The notes: generated by a model from the letters alone, not told the origin. A DNA stretch of 64,000 nucleotides from Erysipelotrichaceae bacterium (GCA_017473265.1 JAFULQ010000005.1:95042-159041); one strand, 5' to 3'. Numbered from the stretch's first letter, positions 17,619 to 26,956 are shown. Made by a program: numbers and translations.

Positions 17619-18338
17619 GTGAAAATTGGTTTTATGCACAAAGAAGGTAGAATGAAATATGTATATGAAATGGCTGAAAGGGAACATGATGTAGAATTAT
17701 TTGATAATGAATGTTTTGATTATGATGTAATTGTTATGGGAATGTCTTATTTTGATGAACAAAGTTTTGATAAAGAGTATCTAGAAATGGCTCAGGCATC
17801 TATTATTTTTGTTTGCTATGATGCAATAGAACTAATGAAAGAGAGATTTCAAGTTGTATGTTTAAAAGACTCTGAAGATTTTTTAGTAAAGAATGCTCGA
17901 ATTACAGCATGGGGAATTTTAGGAATTTTATTAGATTCTTGTGAAGAGTGTTTATCGGAATTGATGATTGATGTTGTTGGATATGGTCGTTGTGGTAAAG
18001 CAATTGTTCAGTTATTGGATGTATTGGGTGTTCAGTGTCGTGTGATTGTTAAAGAGGTTAAGGGTTATACAAGAGAAGTAATGCATTTTGAAGAGTATTT
18101 GTTTAAGAAACCTGCTAAATGGATTATTCAAACGGCTGATACTTGTATTTTTGATCATGATTGGGTACTAAGAAGTGGAAAACCTATCATTATTGATATT
18201 ACGAGTAAGTTTGTAGGTACTAAGAATCTACAAGATGAAGATATTAAAATTCACTATGCGAAAGCATTGCCTGATCAGTATTGTATAAAAAGTAGTGCTA
18301 AAACTTATTATGAAGCTTTATTGGAGGTGCTTGTATGA
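17619..18338 (+). CDS. dpaA: Dipicolinate synthase subunit A
   Basis: This 239-residue protein matches DpaA/SpoVFA: an N-terminal domain followed by a Rossmann NAD(P)-binding domain with DVVGYGRCGKAIVQLL (from about residue 116), as in D-2-hydroxyacid dehydrogenase-like folds. DpaA and DpaB together make dipicolinic acid, the calcium chelator of the spore core. The GTG start has GAGGTGG 5 nt upstream. It overlaps dpaB by 4 nt, and dapA follows, which supplies the substrate. The protein is somewhat shorter than Bacillus SpoVFA (about 297 residues), mainly at the N-terminus. Confidence 0.85.
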   Translation: MKIGFMHKEGRMKYVYEMAEREHDVELFDNECFDYDVIVMGMSYFDEQSFDKEYLEMAQASIIFVCYDAIELMKERFQVVCLKDSEDFLVKNARITAWGILGILLDSCEECLSELMIDVVGYGRCGKAIVQLLDVLGVQCRVIVKEVKGYTREVMHFEEYLFKKPAKWIIQTADTCIFDHDWVLRSGKPIIIDITSKFVGTKNLQDEDIKIHYAKALPDQYCIKSSAKTYYEALLEVLV

Positions 18339-18901
18339 AAGTTTTAGTGGGTATGAGTGCTTCGTTTTGTAATATAAAACCTGTTTTAGATGAATTGGTA
18401 AAGATGAATTATGATTTTCAATTTGTATGTAGTCCTACATTGTATACACAAGATTCTAGATTTATTTCTAATTCTGATTTTTTGGAAAAAGTAAAACTTA
18501 ATACAAAACATGAAATTTTGTATACTATTCATCAAACAGAACTATTAACGTTTGATGATGATATTCAAGGAATGATTCTTGCACCATGTACGGCAAATAC
18601 TTTAGCAAAATTAGTGAATGGTATTTATGATAATGGATTGTTATTGGCGTGTAAAGTAATGTTAAGAAATCATAAGCCAATTGTTATTGGTTTTGCCTCT
18701 AATGATGGATTAGGAATTGGTGCAATGAATATTGCGAAAGCTTTACAGATGAAAAATATATATTTCGTACCATTTGGACAAGATAATTATTTGCATAAGG
18801 AAAATAGTTTAGTATGCGATTGGAGTCAGATGAATGCTACATTTTTATCAGCATTAGAGCATAAGCAATTACAACCAATTTTGGTTAAGGAGAAAAGATG
18901 A
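18335..18901 (+). CDS. dpaB: Dipicolinate synthase subunit B (flavoprotein)
   Basis: This 188-residue protein belongs to the HFCD-type flavoprotein family: VLVGMSASFCNIKP at the N-terminus is the GSS-like nucleotide-binding loop, APCTANTLAKLVNG near 91-104 is the characteristic PASANT-like motif, and a segment with GFASNDGLG follows. Bacillus SpoVFB has similar length and role. The ATG overlaps the stop of dpaA (ATGA) and its stop overlaps the ATG of dapA, so the three genes are translationally coupled. Confidence 0.88.
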   Translation: MKVLVGMSASFCNIKPVLDELVKMNYDFQFVCSPTLYTQDSRFISNSDFLEKVKLNTKHEILYTIHQTELLTFDDDIQGMILAPCTANTLAKLVNGIYDNGLLLACKVMLRNHKPIVIGFASNDGLGIGAMNIAKALQMKNIYFVPFGQDNYLHKENSLVCDWSQMNATFLSALEHKQLQPILVKEKR

Positions 18902-19752
18902 TTGGTAAATGTATGGTGGCTCTTGTTACGCCTTTTACTAGTGGAAATATCGTTGATGTTAGAGCGTTAAAAGAATTGGTGATTCGCTTATTACAAGATG
19001 GAGTAGATGGTTTTATTGTTTGTGGAACAACGGCAGAAGTGTGTACTTTAAGTATGCAAGAAAGAATAGTGATAGTTGATACTATAATTGAAACAGTTGC
19101 TGGAAGAGCTGCTATTTGGGTGGGATGTGGTACCAATTGCACTAAGAAAAGTTATGAATATATGCAAAGTGTAGAAGATAAAGATATTGATGGTATTTTA
19201 TTGGTTGTACCTTATTATAATCGACCTTCTCAAGAGGGGATGTATCAACATTTTTATTATTTGGCTCATCATACAAAACATCCAATTATGTTGTACAATG
19301 TTCCAAAACGTACAGGAGCGATATTAGAAAATGAGACGATTGAAAGACTGATTGAAAATTGCCCAAATATTGTGGCGTTAAAACAGGCGTTCTCTGATCT
19401 TTCTATCTGTCATTCTAATGTTGTGAAAGAACATGATTTTAAAGTGTTAAGTGGAGATGATGGTTCGTTATTAGAGTGTTTACAAAATGGTGGTTATGGA
19501 ATTGTGAGTGTGTTAGGCCATATTGTGAATCATAAGATTAAAAAGATAATTGATGCTTATGATAAAGATATTTGTTTGTATGATGAAGATGAAGAATTAA
19601 AGAAAATGAGTGATGTTGTATTTAAAGAAAGTAATCCTTGTGGAATAAAATATATATTAGCTAAAAAGGGATGGATGAATGCTTTTTTACGCTTACCGTT
19701 AGTAGAGGTAAGTGATGCTACAAAAGTTGCAATCGATATGTATTTTGACTAG
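18898..19752 (+). CDS. dapA: 4-hydroxy-tetrahydrodipicolinate synthase
   Basis: This 284-residue class I aldolase condenses pyruvate with aspartate semialdehyde. The active-site residues are visible: GTTAE (43-47) with the Thr pair, Tyr133 in LYNVPKRTG, and the Schiff-base Lys162 in IVALKQA. It feeds both lysine/diaminopimelate synthesis and, in this setting, dipicolinate. Bacillus has dapA with spoVF in a similar cluster. Start ATG follows AAGGAG at the end of dpaB. This may be a sporulation-dedicated copy; no other lysine gene is in the window. Confidence 0.93.
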   Translation: MIGKCMVALVTPFTSGNIVDVRALKELVIRLLQDGVDGFIVCGTTAEVCTLSMQERIVIVDTIIETVAGRAAIWVGCGTNCTKKSYEYMQSVEDKDIDGILLVVPYYNRPSQEGMYQHFYYLAHHTKHPIMLYNVPKRTGAILENETIERLIENCPNIVALKQAFSDLSICHSNVVKEHDFKVLSGDDGSLLECLQNGGYGIVSVLGHIVNHKIKKIIDAYDKDICLYDEDEELKKMSDVVFKESNPCGIKYILAKKGWMNAFLRLPLVEVSDATKVAIDMYFD

Positions 19753-19802
19753 GATTATTAACAATCTTTTGTTATAATAGACTTGTTTTGGAGGGATTTA
19801 TT

Positions 19803-20300
19803 ATGGTTACATTCGCTTTATGTACTGCTTTTGGAGTATTTTTATGTTGGCAATTTTCTAAAGCTTATTTTTTAGGAAAGAAAAAACATAAAGAATTATT
19901 GGCAGATGGATATAAATTTGAAGTAGTTGATACAAGTCGTTTAATGATGTTTGTATATTTAGCAGCTATTGTTGTTGCTGTATGTTTATTCGTATATTCA
20001 ATTGTAAATATTGATACATTTGAATTATGGGAAACAGGTATTAGTACGGGTTCATTAGTTACATGTATGGCTATTGGTAAGATGTTATCTTCATCTGTGT
20101 TCCATAAGTTCTATTATGATGATGATGTGGTTTTATATATCAACCAAGTATATCGTTGGAAGGGTATTAAAAGTATTACAACTGCAAAACGTAGTTTATT
20201 CAAATCTAGTATGAACTTATATAATGGTAAGTCAGTAACAATTCCTAAAAAAATTGGTATGCACATTGATCAAATGATGGCAGAGAAAAAGAAGAAATAA
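19803..20300 (+). CDS. Unknown membrane protein with two or three transmembrane helices
   Basis: This 165-residue protein has a hydrophobic N-terminus (residues 2-17), a second strong segment (about 46-66) and a weaker one near 78-95, followed by a soluble basic C-terminal part ending in KKKK. I do not recognise the family. ATG 19803 is preferred because GGAGGG lies 7 nt upstream. TATAAT at 19773-19778 is a possible -10 without a good -35. A terminator-like hairpin overlaps its end. It lies between dapA and a Cse60-like gene, so a sporulation link is possible but unproven. Confidence 0.6.
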   Translation: MVTFALCTAFGVFLCWQFSKAYFLGKKKHKELLADGYKFEVVDTSRLMMFVYLAAIVVAVCLFVYSIVNIDTFELWETGISTGSLVTCMAIGKMLSSSVFHKFYYDDDVVLYINQVYRWKGIKSITTAKRSLFKSSMNLYNGKSVTIPKKIGMHIDQMMAEKKKK

Positions 20301-20317
20301 TGTTTCTTCTTTTTTTG
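20287..20317 (+). terminator. Terminator after the membrane protein gene
   Basis: AAAAGAAGAAA pairs with TTTCTTCTTTT around TAATG, followed by T residues. Confidence 0.7.
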
Positions 20318-20365
20318 GCAAAAAATGCATGTCTATACTGGCATACTATTTTCGGAGGCGAAACT

Positions 20366-20554
20366 ATGATTCAAGTTAAAGTGCTAATTGAAACGGATGA
20401 AGAGGAACTAGAAGAGGTAGTGAATAGTTTTTTAGAGGATATGGATGAATTAGAAGTATTATCAATTCAGTATAGTATGTGCCAAGTTTTAGTTGATGAA
20501 GAAATTGAAACTACATATGGAGCTATGATTATTTATCGTTTAGAACTTGAATAA
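20366..20554 (+). CDS. Cse60-like sporulation protein
   Basis: This 62-residue protein starts IQVKVLIETDEEELEEVVNSFL and ends GAMIIYRLE, the pattern of the Bacillus Cse60 family (about 60 residues; Cse60 is controlled by SigE during sporulation). ATG 20366 follows GGAGG by 7 nt; upstream in-frame residues are not conserved. It is followed by a second small sporulation-type gene. The molecular function of the family is unknown. Confidence 0.7.
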   Translation: MIQVKVLIETDEEELEEVVNSFLEDMDELEVLSIQYSMCQVLVDEEIETTYGAMIIYRLELE

Positions 20555-20584
20555 CGGTTCATACTAGTTTTAGGAGGTATATAT

Positions 20585-20734
20585 ATGAACCAACAATCAA
20601 TTGCTTGTGAAGTAGATACTTGCATTTATTATGAGAAAAATAAATGTATGGCGAAAAAGATTACGGTTAGTAAAGATTGTGATAGTGTAAGTACATCTAT
20701 TGATACGAATTGCCAAACATTTCAATCAAAGTAA
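20585..20734 (+). CDS. DUF1540 small cysteine-rich protein
   Basis: This 49-residue protein has four regularly placed cysteines in the DUF1540 pattern: SIACEVDTCIYYEKNKCMAK, then a V-containing strand, a Cys in SKDCDS and TNCQTF at the end. DUF1540 proteins are common in spore-forming Firmicutes and probably bind a metal ion. The ATG has AGGAGG 7 nt upstream, and a terminator starts at the stop codon. The gene is easily missed because of its length. Confidence 0.85.
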   Translation: MNQQSIACEVDTCIYYEKNKCMAKKITVSKDCDSVSTSIDTNCQTFQSK

Positions 20735-20757
20735 AAGCCCAAAGGGCTTTTCTTTTA
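20733..20757 (+). terminator. Terminator after the DUF1540 gene
   Basis: AAAAGCCC and GGGCTTTT form a perfect 8-bp stem around AAA, followed by a T-rich tail. Confidence 0.9.
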
Positions 20758-20786
20758 TTTAGAAATTAAAAGAAGTATGCTATAAT
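20758..20786 (+). promoter_or_regulatory. Promoter of the lipoprotein-flippase operon
   Basis: TATAAT at 20781-20786 is preceded by a weak TTTAGA box with 17-bp spacing. Confidence 0.4.
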
Positions 20787-20805
20787 AACTAACGAGGTGA
20801 AACGA

Positions 20806-21324
20806 ATGAAAAAAATTCTAGTCACAATGCTTTGTTTAACATTACTTTGTGGTTGTCAAAGCAATAAGATTGATATAAATGAAGAAAGAGCACAAGTGTA
20901 TGCTTCGTATATTACAGCAATTCAAGATAATGAAAATTTTATGGAGGAATCATCTTATTTTGATATTTCAACTGCTATGAATAAAATTAGTGAAAATGAG
21001 TATCGTTGGGATGTTATTATTGATTCTCCAAAAGTTGCTATGTATGAGATTCAAATTTTAGCAGTAGAAAGAAATGTTATTGGTACATTGCGTGATGATA
21101 AGATTATGCCTTCTTTTGGTATTTTAGAGGAAGAAGTGTATAATATGATTCCTAATCAAGTGGATTTAAATAAAGGATATGTAGAAGGTTTTACTTTAAG
21201 TGGTATGACAGAATTACCTGAAGTGACAATTGAAGTAATGGTTGTATGGACGGGTTATGCAAAATTGGCGCAAAATCGTGAGTTTTTCTATTTGCATGCG
21301 AAGTATGAGGAGCCTAAACAATAA
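20806..21324 (+). CDS. Hypothetical lipoprotein
   Basis: This 172-residue protein has a clear lipoprotein signal peptide: KKILVTMLCLTLLCGC, with the lipidated cysteine near residue 16. The mature domain has no motif I know; it is beta-rich in its second half. ATG 20806 is preferred over a GTG 9 nt earlier because GAGGTG is the ribosome binding site. Its stop overlaps the ATG of the downstream flippase (TAATG), so the two are coupled, and a role in envelope biogenesis is plausible. Confidence 0.7.
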   Translation: MKKILVTMLCLTLLCGCQSNKIDINEERAQVYASYITAIQDNENFMEESSYFDISTAMNKISENEYRWDVIIDSPKVAMYEIQILAVERNVIGTLRDDKIMPSFGILEEEVYNMIPNQVDLNKGYVEGFTLSGMTELPEVTIEVMVVWTGYAKLAQNREFFYLHAKYEEPKQ

Positions 21325-22946
21325 TGACGAATCAAAAACGTAAACAATCGATTATTGCTGGTGCTTTAACGGGTACTGCAGGGATATTTTTAACTAAGGC
21401 ATTAGGTTTATTGTATGCTTCTCCATTTCAAGCATTAGCTGGAAATGAGATGATTTTCTATACAAGTACATATCAAATTTATGAATTTCTATTAACGATT
21501 TCTCAATCGGGCATTCCTTTTGCGATTGCGACGCTTGTTGCGAAGTATATTGCAAAAGAAGATTATAAAACAACATTAATGGTACGTAAAATATCTGGGT
21601 TTATGCTCGGATGTTTTGGTGTTATTTTATTTGCGGGTGTTGTGTTGTGTTCTGGACAAATTGCTGGTTATTTGTCTGAAGGTAGAGATGCTATTTATTT
21701 GCAAAAGTTTCAAACTTCGATTATTTTAGTTTCTTTTGCGGTAATTGCAGTACCTATTTTAAGTGTATTTAGAGGCTTTTATCAAGGATTAAAAGAAGTG
21801 AAGGCATATGCTTTCTCACAAGTATTAGAACAGTTTGTTCGTGTAACGTTCTTATTATCTATGGGTGCGTTATTGGTTTATGTATTGAATCAAGCACAAA
21901 TTTGGGCAGTTTATTTTGCGGTTGTTTCGACTTCTGTTTCTGCTGTTGCTGCAATTGTTTATTTCTTGTATTTCGATAAACAACATATGCCTGAATTGAA
22001 ACAATTAGCTAGTGAACAAGAGGGTGAAGGAAAAAATACTTTAGAAGTGTTTAAAGAAATTTTGTATTTTTCGATCCCGTATTTCTTGATTAGTATTGTA
22101 GCAAATTGTAGTGGTATGGTTAGTTTGATGTTTGTAAATCGTGCTTTACAAACTTATGGATATTCTGCTGTGGAAGCGGATGTTATTTATAGTATTATGA
22201 ATTTTAATGCTTTTAAATTAGTATCGATTCCTCAAATTTTGGGTCCTGGTTTTGCAATAGCGATTATTCCACACATCACTTCGTGTTTAGCTGTAGATGA
22301 TTTTGATGGGGTTCGTAATAATGTTGCGAAAGCATTTACTTCTTGTGTATATATTGCTTATCCAGTAATTTTATTAATGATTTTGTTTGCGAAAGAAATT
22401 TATTTTGTGATGTATGGTGCAATGAATCTAGAATATGGTGCTAGTGTATTGCGTTGGGCATTGATGGTTTCTTGTTTTTGGATTGTTATGACTTTGTGTT
22501 CGAATACATTATTAGCTTTAAAGTTAAAACGTTTTACATTGGTATGGAATGTGTTTTCTGTAGGTGTATTATTTGTGATGGTTCGTCCATTAGTTGAATT
22601 GTTTGCGTATCGTGGTATGTATAGTTTATATGCTAGTTTGTATATTGCGTATATTGTTTTATCTTGTTTGTTGATGAAGATAAAGTATCATATGGAATTT
22701 AAACCAATGTTTAAGATGATGAGTAAATCATTATCATGCTTAGTTGCGATTGTTGTTGTAGTGGGGCTATTTATGTTTGTTGGTATTGATTGGATTGCAT
22801 ATGGACGTATTGTGACACTATTTGGTGTTGGTTGTATTTGTGTTGTAGCTATGATTGCGTATTTGGTGTGTAGTTATATGTTGCATTTACCGCAAGATAT
22901 TTTTGGGTTTGATTTAAAGCGTTTGAAAGGGCTATTGAGAAGATAA
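21324..22946 (+). CDS. SpoVB/MurJ-like polysaccharide flippase (MOP superfamily)
   Basis: This 540-residue polytopic membrane protein has about 14 predicted helices and the start KQSIIAGALTGTAGIFLTKALGLLY typical of the SpoVB/YtgP branch of the MOP superfamily. Those proteins move lipid-linked peptidoglycan or polysaccharide precursors across the membrane. A YtgP/MurJ-like housekeeping role and a SpoVB sporulation role cannot be separated here. It is coupled by TAATG overlap to the lipoprotein upstream and to the pseudouridine synthase downstream. Confidence 0.85.
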   Translation: MTNQKRKQSIIAGALTGTAGIFLTKALGLLYASPFQALAGNEMIFYTSTYQIYEFLLTISQSGIPFAIATLVAKYIAKEDYKTTLMVRKISGFMLGCFGVILFAGVVLCSGQIAGYLSEGRDAIYLQKFQTSIILVSFAVIAVPILSVFRGFYQGLKEVKAYAFSQVLEQFVRVTFLLSMGALLVYVLNQAQIWAVYFAVVSTSVSAVAAIVYFLYFDKQHMPELKQLASEQEGEGKNTLEVFKEILYFSIPYFLISIVANCSGMVSLMFVNRALQTYGYSAVEADVIYSIMNFNAFKLVSIPQILGPGFAIAIIPHITSCLAVDDFDGVRNNVAKAFTSCVYIAYPVILLMILFAKEIYFVMYGAMNLEYGASVLRWALMVSCFWIVMTLCSNTLLALKLKRFTLVWNVFSVGVLFVMVRPLVELFAYRGMYSLYASLYIAYIVLSCLLMKIKYHMEFKPMFKMMSKSLSCLVAIVVVVGLFMFVGIDWIAYGRIVTLFGVGCICVVAMIAYLVCSYMLHLPQDIFGFDLKRLKGLLRR

Positions 22947-23644
22947 TGCGTATTGATAAGTTTTTGTCACATGCGGGCTTTGGAACTCGTAAAGAAGTAA
23001 AAAAATTGATTCGTTCTGGTTTGGTGTCTGTGAATGGTGTTGTTATTAAAAATGACGATGCAAAAATTGATGAAATCAGTGATGAAATTATGATTGGTGA
23101 TGAATTGGTTAATTATCAAAAAGATGTGTATTTGATGATGAATAAGCCTGCTGGTTATATTTCTGCAACTGAAGATGCGAATGAACCTACAGTTTTAGAT
23201 TTATTTACAAAATATGAAGGTAAAGATATTTTCCCGGTTGGACGTTTAGATAAAGATACAGAAGGGTTCTTATTATTAAGTAATGATGGTGATTTGGCGC
23301 ATCGTTTGCTTTCTCCAAAACATCATGTTGAAAAAGAATATTATGTAGAATTGGATCATGAATTTGATGAATCATATATTCAAAGTATTGAAGAGGGGAT
23401 TCGTTTAAATGATGAAGAGGTGTGTGCACCTGCTAAAGTGTGTAATATTCAAGGGAATTCTTTACATTTAATTCTTACAGAAGGTAAGTTTCATCAAGTA
23501 AAACGTATGATGATTGCTTGTGACAATGAAGTAAGATATTTGAAGCGTTTGAGAATGGGTAATTTATGGTTGGATGCTTCTTTAGAAAGTGGAGAATATC
23601 GTCCATTGACTGAAGAGGAATTGTTATTACTAGAAGGAGAATAA
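22946..23644 (+). CDS. RsuA/RluB-family rRNA pseudouridine synthase
   Basis: This 232-residue protein has an N-terminal S4 domain (MRIDKFLSHAGFGTRKEVKK) and a pseudouridine synthase domain with the catalytic Asp in GRLDKDTEGFLLL near residues 96-108, plus MNKPAGYIS. It isomerises a uridine in 16S or 23S rRNA; size and motifs fit 16S U516 synthase RsuA better than the longer RluB, but this is not certain. The start overlaps the preceding stop (TAATG). Confidence 0.9.
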   Translation: MRIDKFLSHAGFGTRKEVKKLIRSGLVSVNGVVIKNDDAKIDEISDEIMIGDELVNYQKDVYLMMNKPAGYISATEDANEPTVLDLFTKYEGKDIFPVGRLDKDTEGFLLLSNDGDLAHRLLSPKHHVEKEYYVELDHEFDESYIQSIEEGIRLNDEEVCAPAKVCNIQGNSLHLILTEGKFHQVKRMMIACDNEVRYLKRLRMGNLWLDASLESGEYRPLTEEELLLLEGE

Positions 23645-23646
23645 TT

Positions 23647-24708
23647 ATGTTTGAATCTGTATATCAAGAAATTGTGGAAAATCTTAAAGATTTGCCTGAT
23701 GAGATGACTCGTGCTTTTGAAGAAAAATTAACAAATATAATTATGAATCCTAAGTATACACAAGATGTGTATAATTTGGAACAAAGAATTGATGTTGAGG
23801 AAGATCAAATAGCGTATCCATTGTTTTTGATGTGTAGTATTTATTATCGTCGCGCTAAAGATCATGGTAAACAAGAACGTTTAATCTATAAATATAAAAA
23901 ACGTTTTGAACATCATCCTTCATTTATGCATTTTCATACATTATCATATGTTGATGTTGGGTATCATGCTAAGTGGCGTGATATGCTTGCTTTGGCTAAA
24001 GAAAATAGTATGAATATGCAACATAATGGAGCGTACCATTTATTTGCGGAATTAGTTGCGATGACCTTTGAGGATGCTCATCATGATGCGACAGAATCTG
24101 AGTTTGCATATTGGATTCATGAAGCGAAAAAAGCGGTAGATTTAGCAATTATGGGAAATCCTAACTATGCGAAATATTATTGTACTAAAGGGCGTGTTGT
24201 TTCTTTGATGGGACAAACGGATGAAGCACAACAGTTAATTCGCTTGGCTATTGAAAAAGAAGATTCTATGAAGAAAGATTATACCTTGCGAATTGGTAAT
24301 TATCAGTATTATTTGTTAAAGGTGCAATCTTTTGCAGATCGTGAACAATTAAAAAATGAAATTGCTTTGCATAAAGATTCGATTCAGGAAGCAATTGTAG
24401 ATGTTCATAATCGCGCAGAATCGATTGATAAATCATTGATGCGTAATTTGGAGTATTTAGGAATTTTCTCTGGGATTATTTCTTTTACTATGGGTGCGAT
24501 TAATATTTCTAGTGCTTTGGCTAGTGTTTCTTTTGTAGGAGCTGCAGCTTTAATTGTTGTACTATTTGGCGTATTAGTTGGTGTTTTTGCGATGTTTGAT
24601 TTAATTATTCATGGATATAAAAGGGAGAATAAGGTACTTTATATAATTGTCTGTGCGGTGGTTTTAATTACTGTTGTAGGAGGATTTGGGGTATGTTTTC
24701 TAATATAA
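23647..24708 (+). CDS. TPR-like protein with C-terminal membrane anchor
   Basis: This 353-residue protein is largely helical and resembles tetratricopeptide repeats over about residues 40-220 (for example KAVDLAIMGNPNYAKYYCTKGRVVSLMGQTDEAQQ, in part). Two hydrophobic helices follow at about 280-315 and 328-352. A helical linker (about 225-275) joins them. It overlaps the PP2C-like gene by 16 nt, so the two products are probably made together and may interact. I cannot assign a function. Confidence 0.65.
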   Translation: MFESVYQEIVENLKDLPDEMTRAFEEKLTNIIMNPKYTQDVYNLEQRIDVEEDQIAYPLFLMCSIYYRRAKDHGKQERLIYKYKKRFEHHPSFMHFHTLSYVDVGYHAKWRDMLALAKENSMNMQHNGAYHLFAELVAMTFEDAHHDATESEFAYWIHEAKKAVDLAIMGNPNYAKYYCTKGRVVSLMGQTDEAQQLIRLAIEKEDSMKKDYTLRIGNYQYYLLKVQSFADREQLKNEIALHKDSIQEAIVDVHNRAESIDKSLMRNLEYLGIFSGIISFTMGAINISSALASVSFVGAAALIVVLFGVLVGVFAMFDLIIHGYKRENKVLYIIVCAVVLITVVGGFGVCFLI

Positions 24709-25529
24709 TTGTTAGAAGTACATCGGATAAAGAATACAATGAAGATGGTTACGGTTTTCGAGATGATGTAGTGTTTGTTATAGATGGCGCAACTGGATTG
24801 GGCGAAAATAACTATATGGGATATGGTGATGATGCCAAATGGTTTGTGGATGGAGTTTGCGAGTATTTACAAAAGTATTTGTCTTCTCAACCTATAGAAA
24901 CTTGTTTATCGGAAGTGTGTTCTTTGTTGTATAGTGAATATGCGAAGATTGTAAAGGATGTAAATTCATCTTCAATGCCTAGTAGTTGTATTTCGTTGTT
25001 TAGAGAGATTGATGATGAAATCGAATTCTTTGGTTTAGGTGATACGGTTGGAGTTTGTGAGTTTGTGGATGGAACATATGAAGTGTTGTTTGATCAACGA
25101 CTTGTAGATTTGGATAATGTGGCAATTGATGAAATGGTTACTATTTCAAAAGAAAGAGGGATTTCTCCAATTGAAGCTCGTAAATATATTCAATCAACTT
25201 TGATTAAACATCGTTCTTTGGTAAATACGGAAGAAGGGTATTATTCTTTGGATGTAACAGGTAAAGGATTATCTAAAGCAATTAAACGTAGATGGAAAAA
25301 AGATGTAATCAAGCGTATTTGTTGTATGAGTGATGGTTTTTATGAAGTAATGGAATTTGGATTATATCAAGATATACCAAGTTTACTGGATGCGATTGAA
25401 GCTAATGTGGATGAAGTATTAGCGAACTTGTGTAAAGCACAAGATGATGATTCGTTGGGATATAAAGTGCCACGTTTTAAATTGCGCGATGATATAACAG
25501 TTGTTTATACAAAACGAAAAGAAGCTTAA
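24693..25529 (+). CDS. PP2C-like protein phosphatase
   Basis: This 278-residue protein has PP2C metal-binding motifs: [19 protein letters not shown] near residues 16-34, CCMSDGFYE near 210-218 and [10 protein letters not shown] close to the end. It should be a Mn/Mg-dependent Ser/Thr phosphatase. The sequence is divergent from the PrpC/Stp partner of PknB-type kinases, and no kinase gene is nearby. AGGAGG lies 9 nt before ATG 24693, inside the end of the upstream gene. Its stop lies in a 22-bp palindrome shared with the convergent cysE gene. Confidence 0.82.
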   Translation: MFSNIIVRSTSDKEYNEDGYGFRDDVVFVIDGATGLGENNYMGYGDDAKWFVDGVCEYLQKYLSSQPIETCLSEVCSLLYSEYAKIVKDVNSSSMPSSCISLFREIDDEIEFFGLGDTVGVCEFVDGTYEVLFDQRLVDLDNVAIDEMVTISKERGISPIEARKYIQSTLIKHRSLVNTEEGYYSLDVTGKGLSKAIKRRWKKDVIKRICCMSDGFYEVMEFGLYQDIPSLLDAIEANVDEVLANLCKAQDDDSLGYKVPRFKLRDDITVVYTKRKEA

Positions 25530-25538
25530 GCTTCTTTT
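25517..25538. terminator. Bidirectional terminator formed by a perfect palindrome
   Basis: A 22-bp perfect palindrome centred between 25527 and 25528 holds the stop codons of both the PP2C gene (plus) and cysE (minus). It is followed by T runs on the plus strand and, read on the minus strand, by TTTTCGTTTT, so it can end transcripts from either side. Confidence 0.8.
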
Positions 25539-26047
25539 TTTGATGGAAAAATATTAGCTGGGATACCAACAGCAATATATTCTTCTGGGACATCTTTTAA
25601 AACAATGGCGTTGGCTCCAATTTTTGCATTTTTACCGATTGTGATATTACCAAGAATTTTAGCACCTGCTCCAATCATAACACCATCTTCTATTGTTGGA
25701 TGACGCTTTCCTTTTTCACTAGTTCTTCCTCCTAAGGTTACTTGGTGAAAGATAGTAACATCGTTTTTAACAATTGTTGTTTCTCCTATAACGACTCCCA
25801 TTCCATGGTCAATTACAAATCCTTTGCCAATTTGTGCTCCAGGATGGATTTCAATTCCTGTTAGCCATCTTGTGAATTGAGAGAATAGTCTAGCTAGAAA
25901 ATATAATTTATGATTGTATAGAAAATGATTGAAGTAGTGTAGTAGTCGTGCATGGAAGCCTGGATATAATAATATAATTTCTAATAGGGATCGAGCGGCA
26001 GGGTCTATAGCTTTATAGCGTTTTAAATCGTATAGTATACTACGCAT
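25526..26047 (-). CDS. cysE: Serine O-acetyltransferase
   Basis: This 173-residue short-form serine acetyltransferase is built from left-handed beta-helix hexapeptide repeats. The active-site segments are [13 protein letters not shown] and FHQVTLGG. It makes O-acetylserine from serine and acetyl-CoA. The start overlaps the end of cysK by 8 nt, so cysK-cysE form one minus-strand operon for cysteine synthesis. The C-terminus ([13 protein letters not shown]) lacks the long tail that mediates inhibition in enteric CysE. Confidence 0.93.
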   Translation of the reverse strand: MRSILYDLKRYKAIDPAARSLLEIILLYPGFHARLLHYFNHFLYNHKLYFLARLFSQFTRWLTGIEIHPGAQIGKGFVIDHGMGVVIGETTIVKNDVTIFHQVTLGGRTSEKGKRHPTIEDGVMIGAGAKILGNITIGKNAKIGANAIVLKDVPEEYIAVGIPANIFPSKKEA

Positions 26048-26933
26048 CTTGTATCTCCGATAGGTATTTTTCTAATCCATCTGGTGCTATAGTTACAATT
26101 TTTTTATTTTTGACTTCTTGTGCGATTTGTAATGCTATCGCAATATTTGCGCCGCTTGATAATCCGATTAATATTCCATGTTCTTTTGCGAAATTGATAG
26201 CTGTTTCTAAGGCTAATTCATCAGATACAGTATAAACATCATCTAATAGTTTTGTGTCTAGTATTTGTGGTATAAAGTTTGCGCCAATACCTTGAATTTT
26301 ATGTTTGCCTGCATGTCCTTGTGTTAATAATGGGCTCGATTTTGGTTCTATACCATAAATAATGGTATCTTTATTGTGTTCTTTTAGTTTTCTAGCAATG
26401 CCTGTTATCGTGCCACCTGTACCAATAGCTGCTATAAAAATATCTGGAGTAACATCATTTAAAATTTCTTGTGCTGTTGAGTCATAGTGGGCATAAGCAT
26501 TGGCTTCATTACTAAATTGTTGTAACGAAAGATAGTTTTCGTGTTGTTGAAGCTTTTCATTCATATAATCCATAGAGCCTTGCATGCCTTTTGTGGCGTC
26601 TGTAAGGGTTAATTTGGCTCCGTAGGCTTTGATGAGTTGTCTTCTTTCTAAGCTCATAGAAGCAGGCATAACGATTTCTAGAGGGATTTTATAGGCTTGT
26701 GCTAGCATGGCTAGTGCGATGCCTGTATTACCACTTGTGGCTTCAATTAATACTGTATCTTTATTGATAATGCCTTTGTTTAAAGCATCTTTTAACATGT
26801 ATAGTACTGCGCGATCTTTAATACTACCGGCAGGATTATATTTTTCTAATTTTACATAAATTTCATTCGTGTTGTACTTGAATGAGAATAGGGGTGTTTG
26901 ACCAATCATTTGGTCGATAGATTGAATAATCAT
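26040..26933 (-). CDS. cysK: Cysteine synthase A
   Basis: This 297-residue PLP enzyme joins O-acetylserine and sulfide to give cysteine. The PLP lysine is in [10 protein letters not shown] near residue 40, the substrate loop is TSGNTG near 65-70, and the phosphate-binding glycine loop is GTGGTITG near 175. The ATG is preceded by AAGGAGG. A promoter with 17-bp spacing lies at 26957-26985. Confidence 0.93.
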   Translation of the reverse strand: MIIQSIDQMIGQTPLFSFKYNTNEIYVKLEKYNPAGSIKDRAVLYMLKDALNKGIINKDTVLIEATSGNTGIALAMLAQAYKIPLEIVMPASMSLERRQLIKAYGAKLTLTDATKGMQGSMDYMNEKLQQHENYLSLQQFSNEANAYAHYDSTAQEILNDVTPDIFIAAIGTGGTITGIARKLKEHNKDTIIYGIEPKSSPLLTQGHAGKHKIQGIGANFIPQILDTKLLDDVYTVSDELALETAINFAKEHGILIGLSSGANIAIALQIAQEVKNKKIVTIAPDGLEKYLSEIQDA

Positions 26934-26956
26934 AATTCATCCTCCTTTGATACTCT

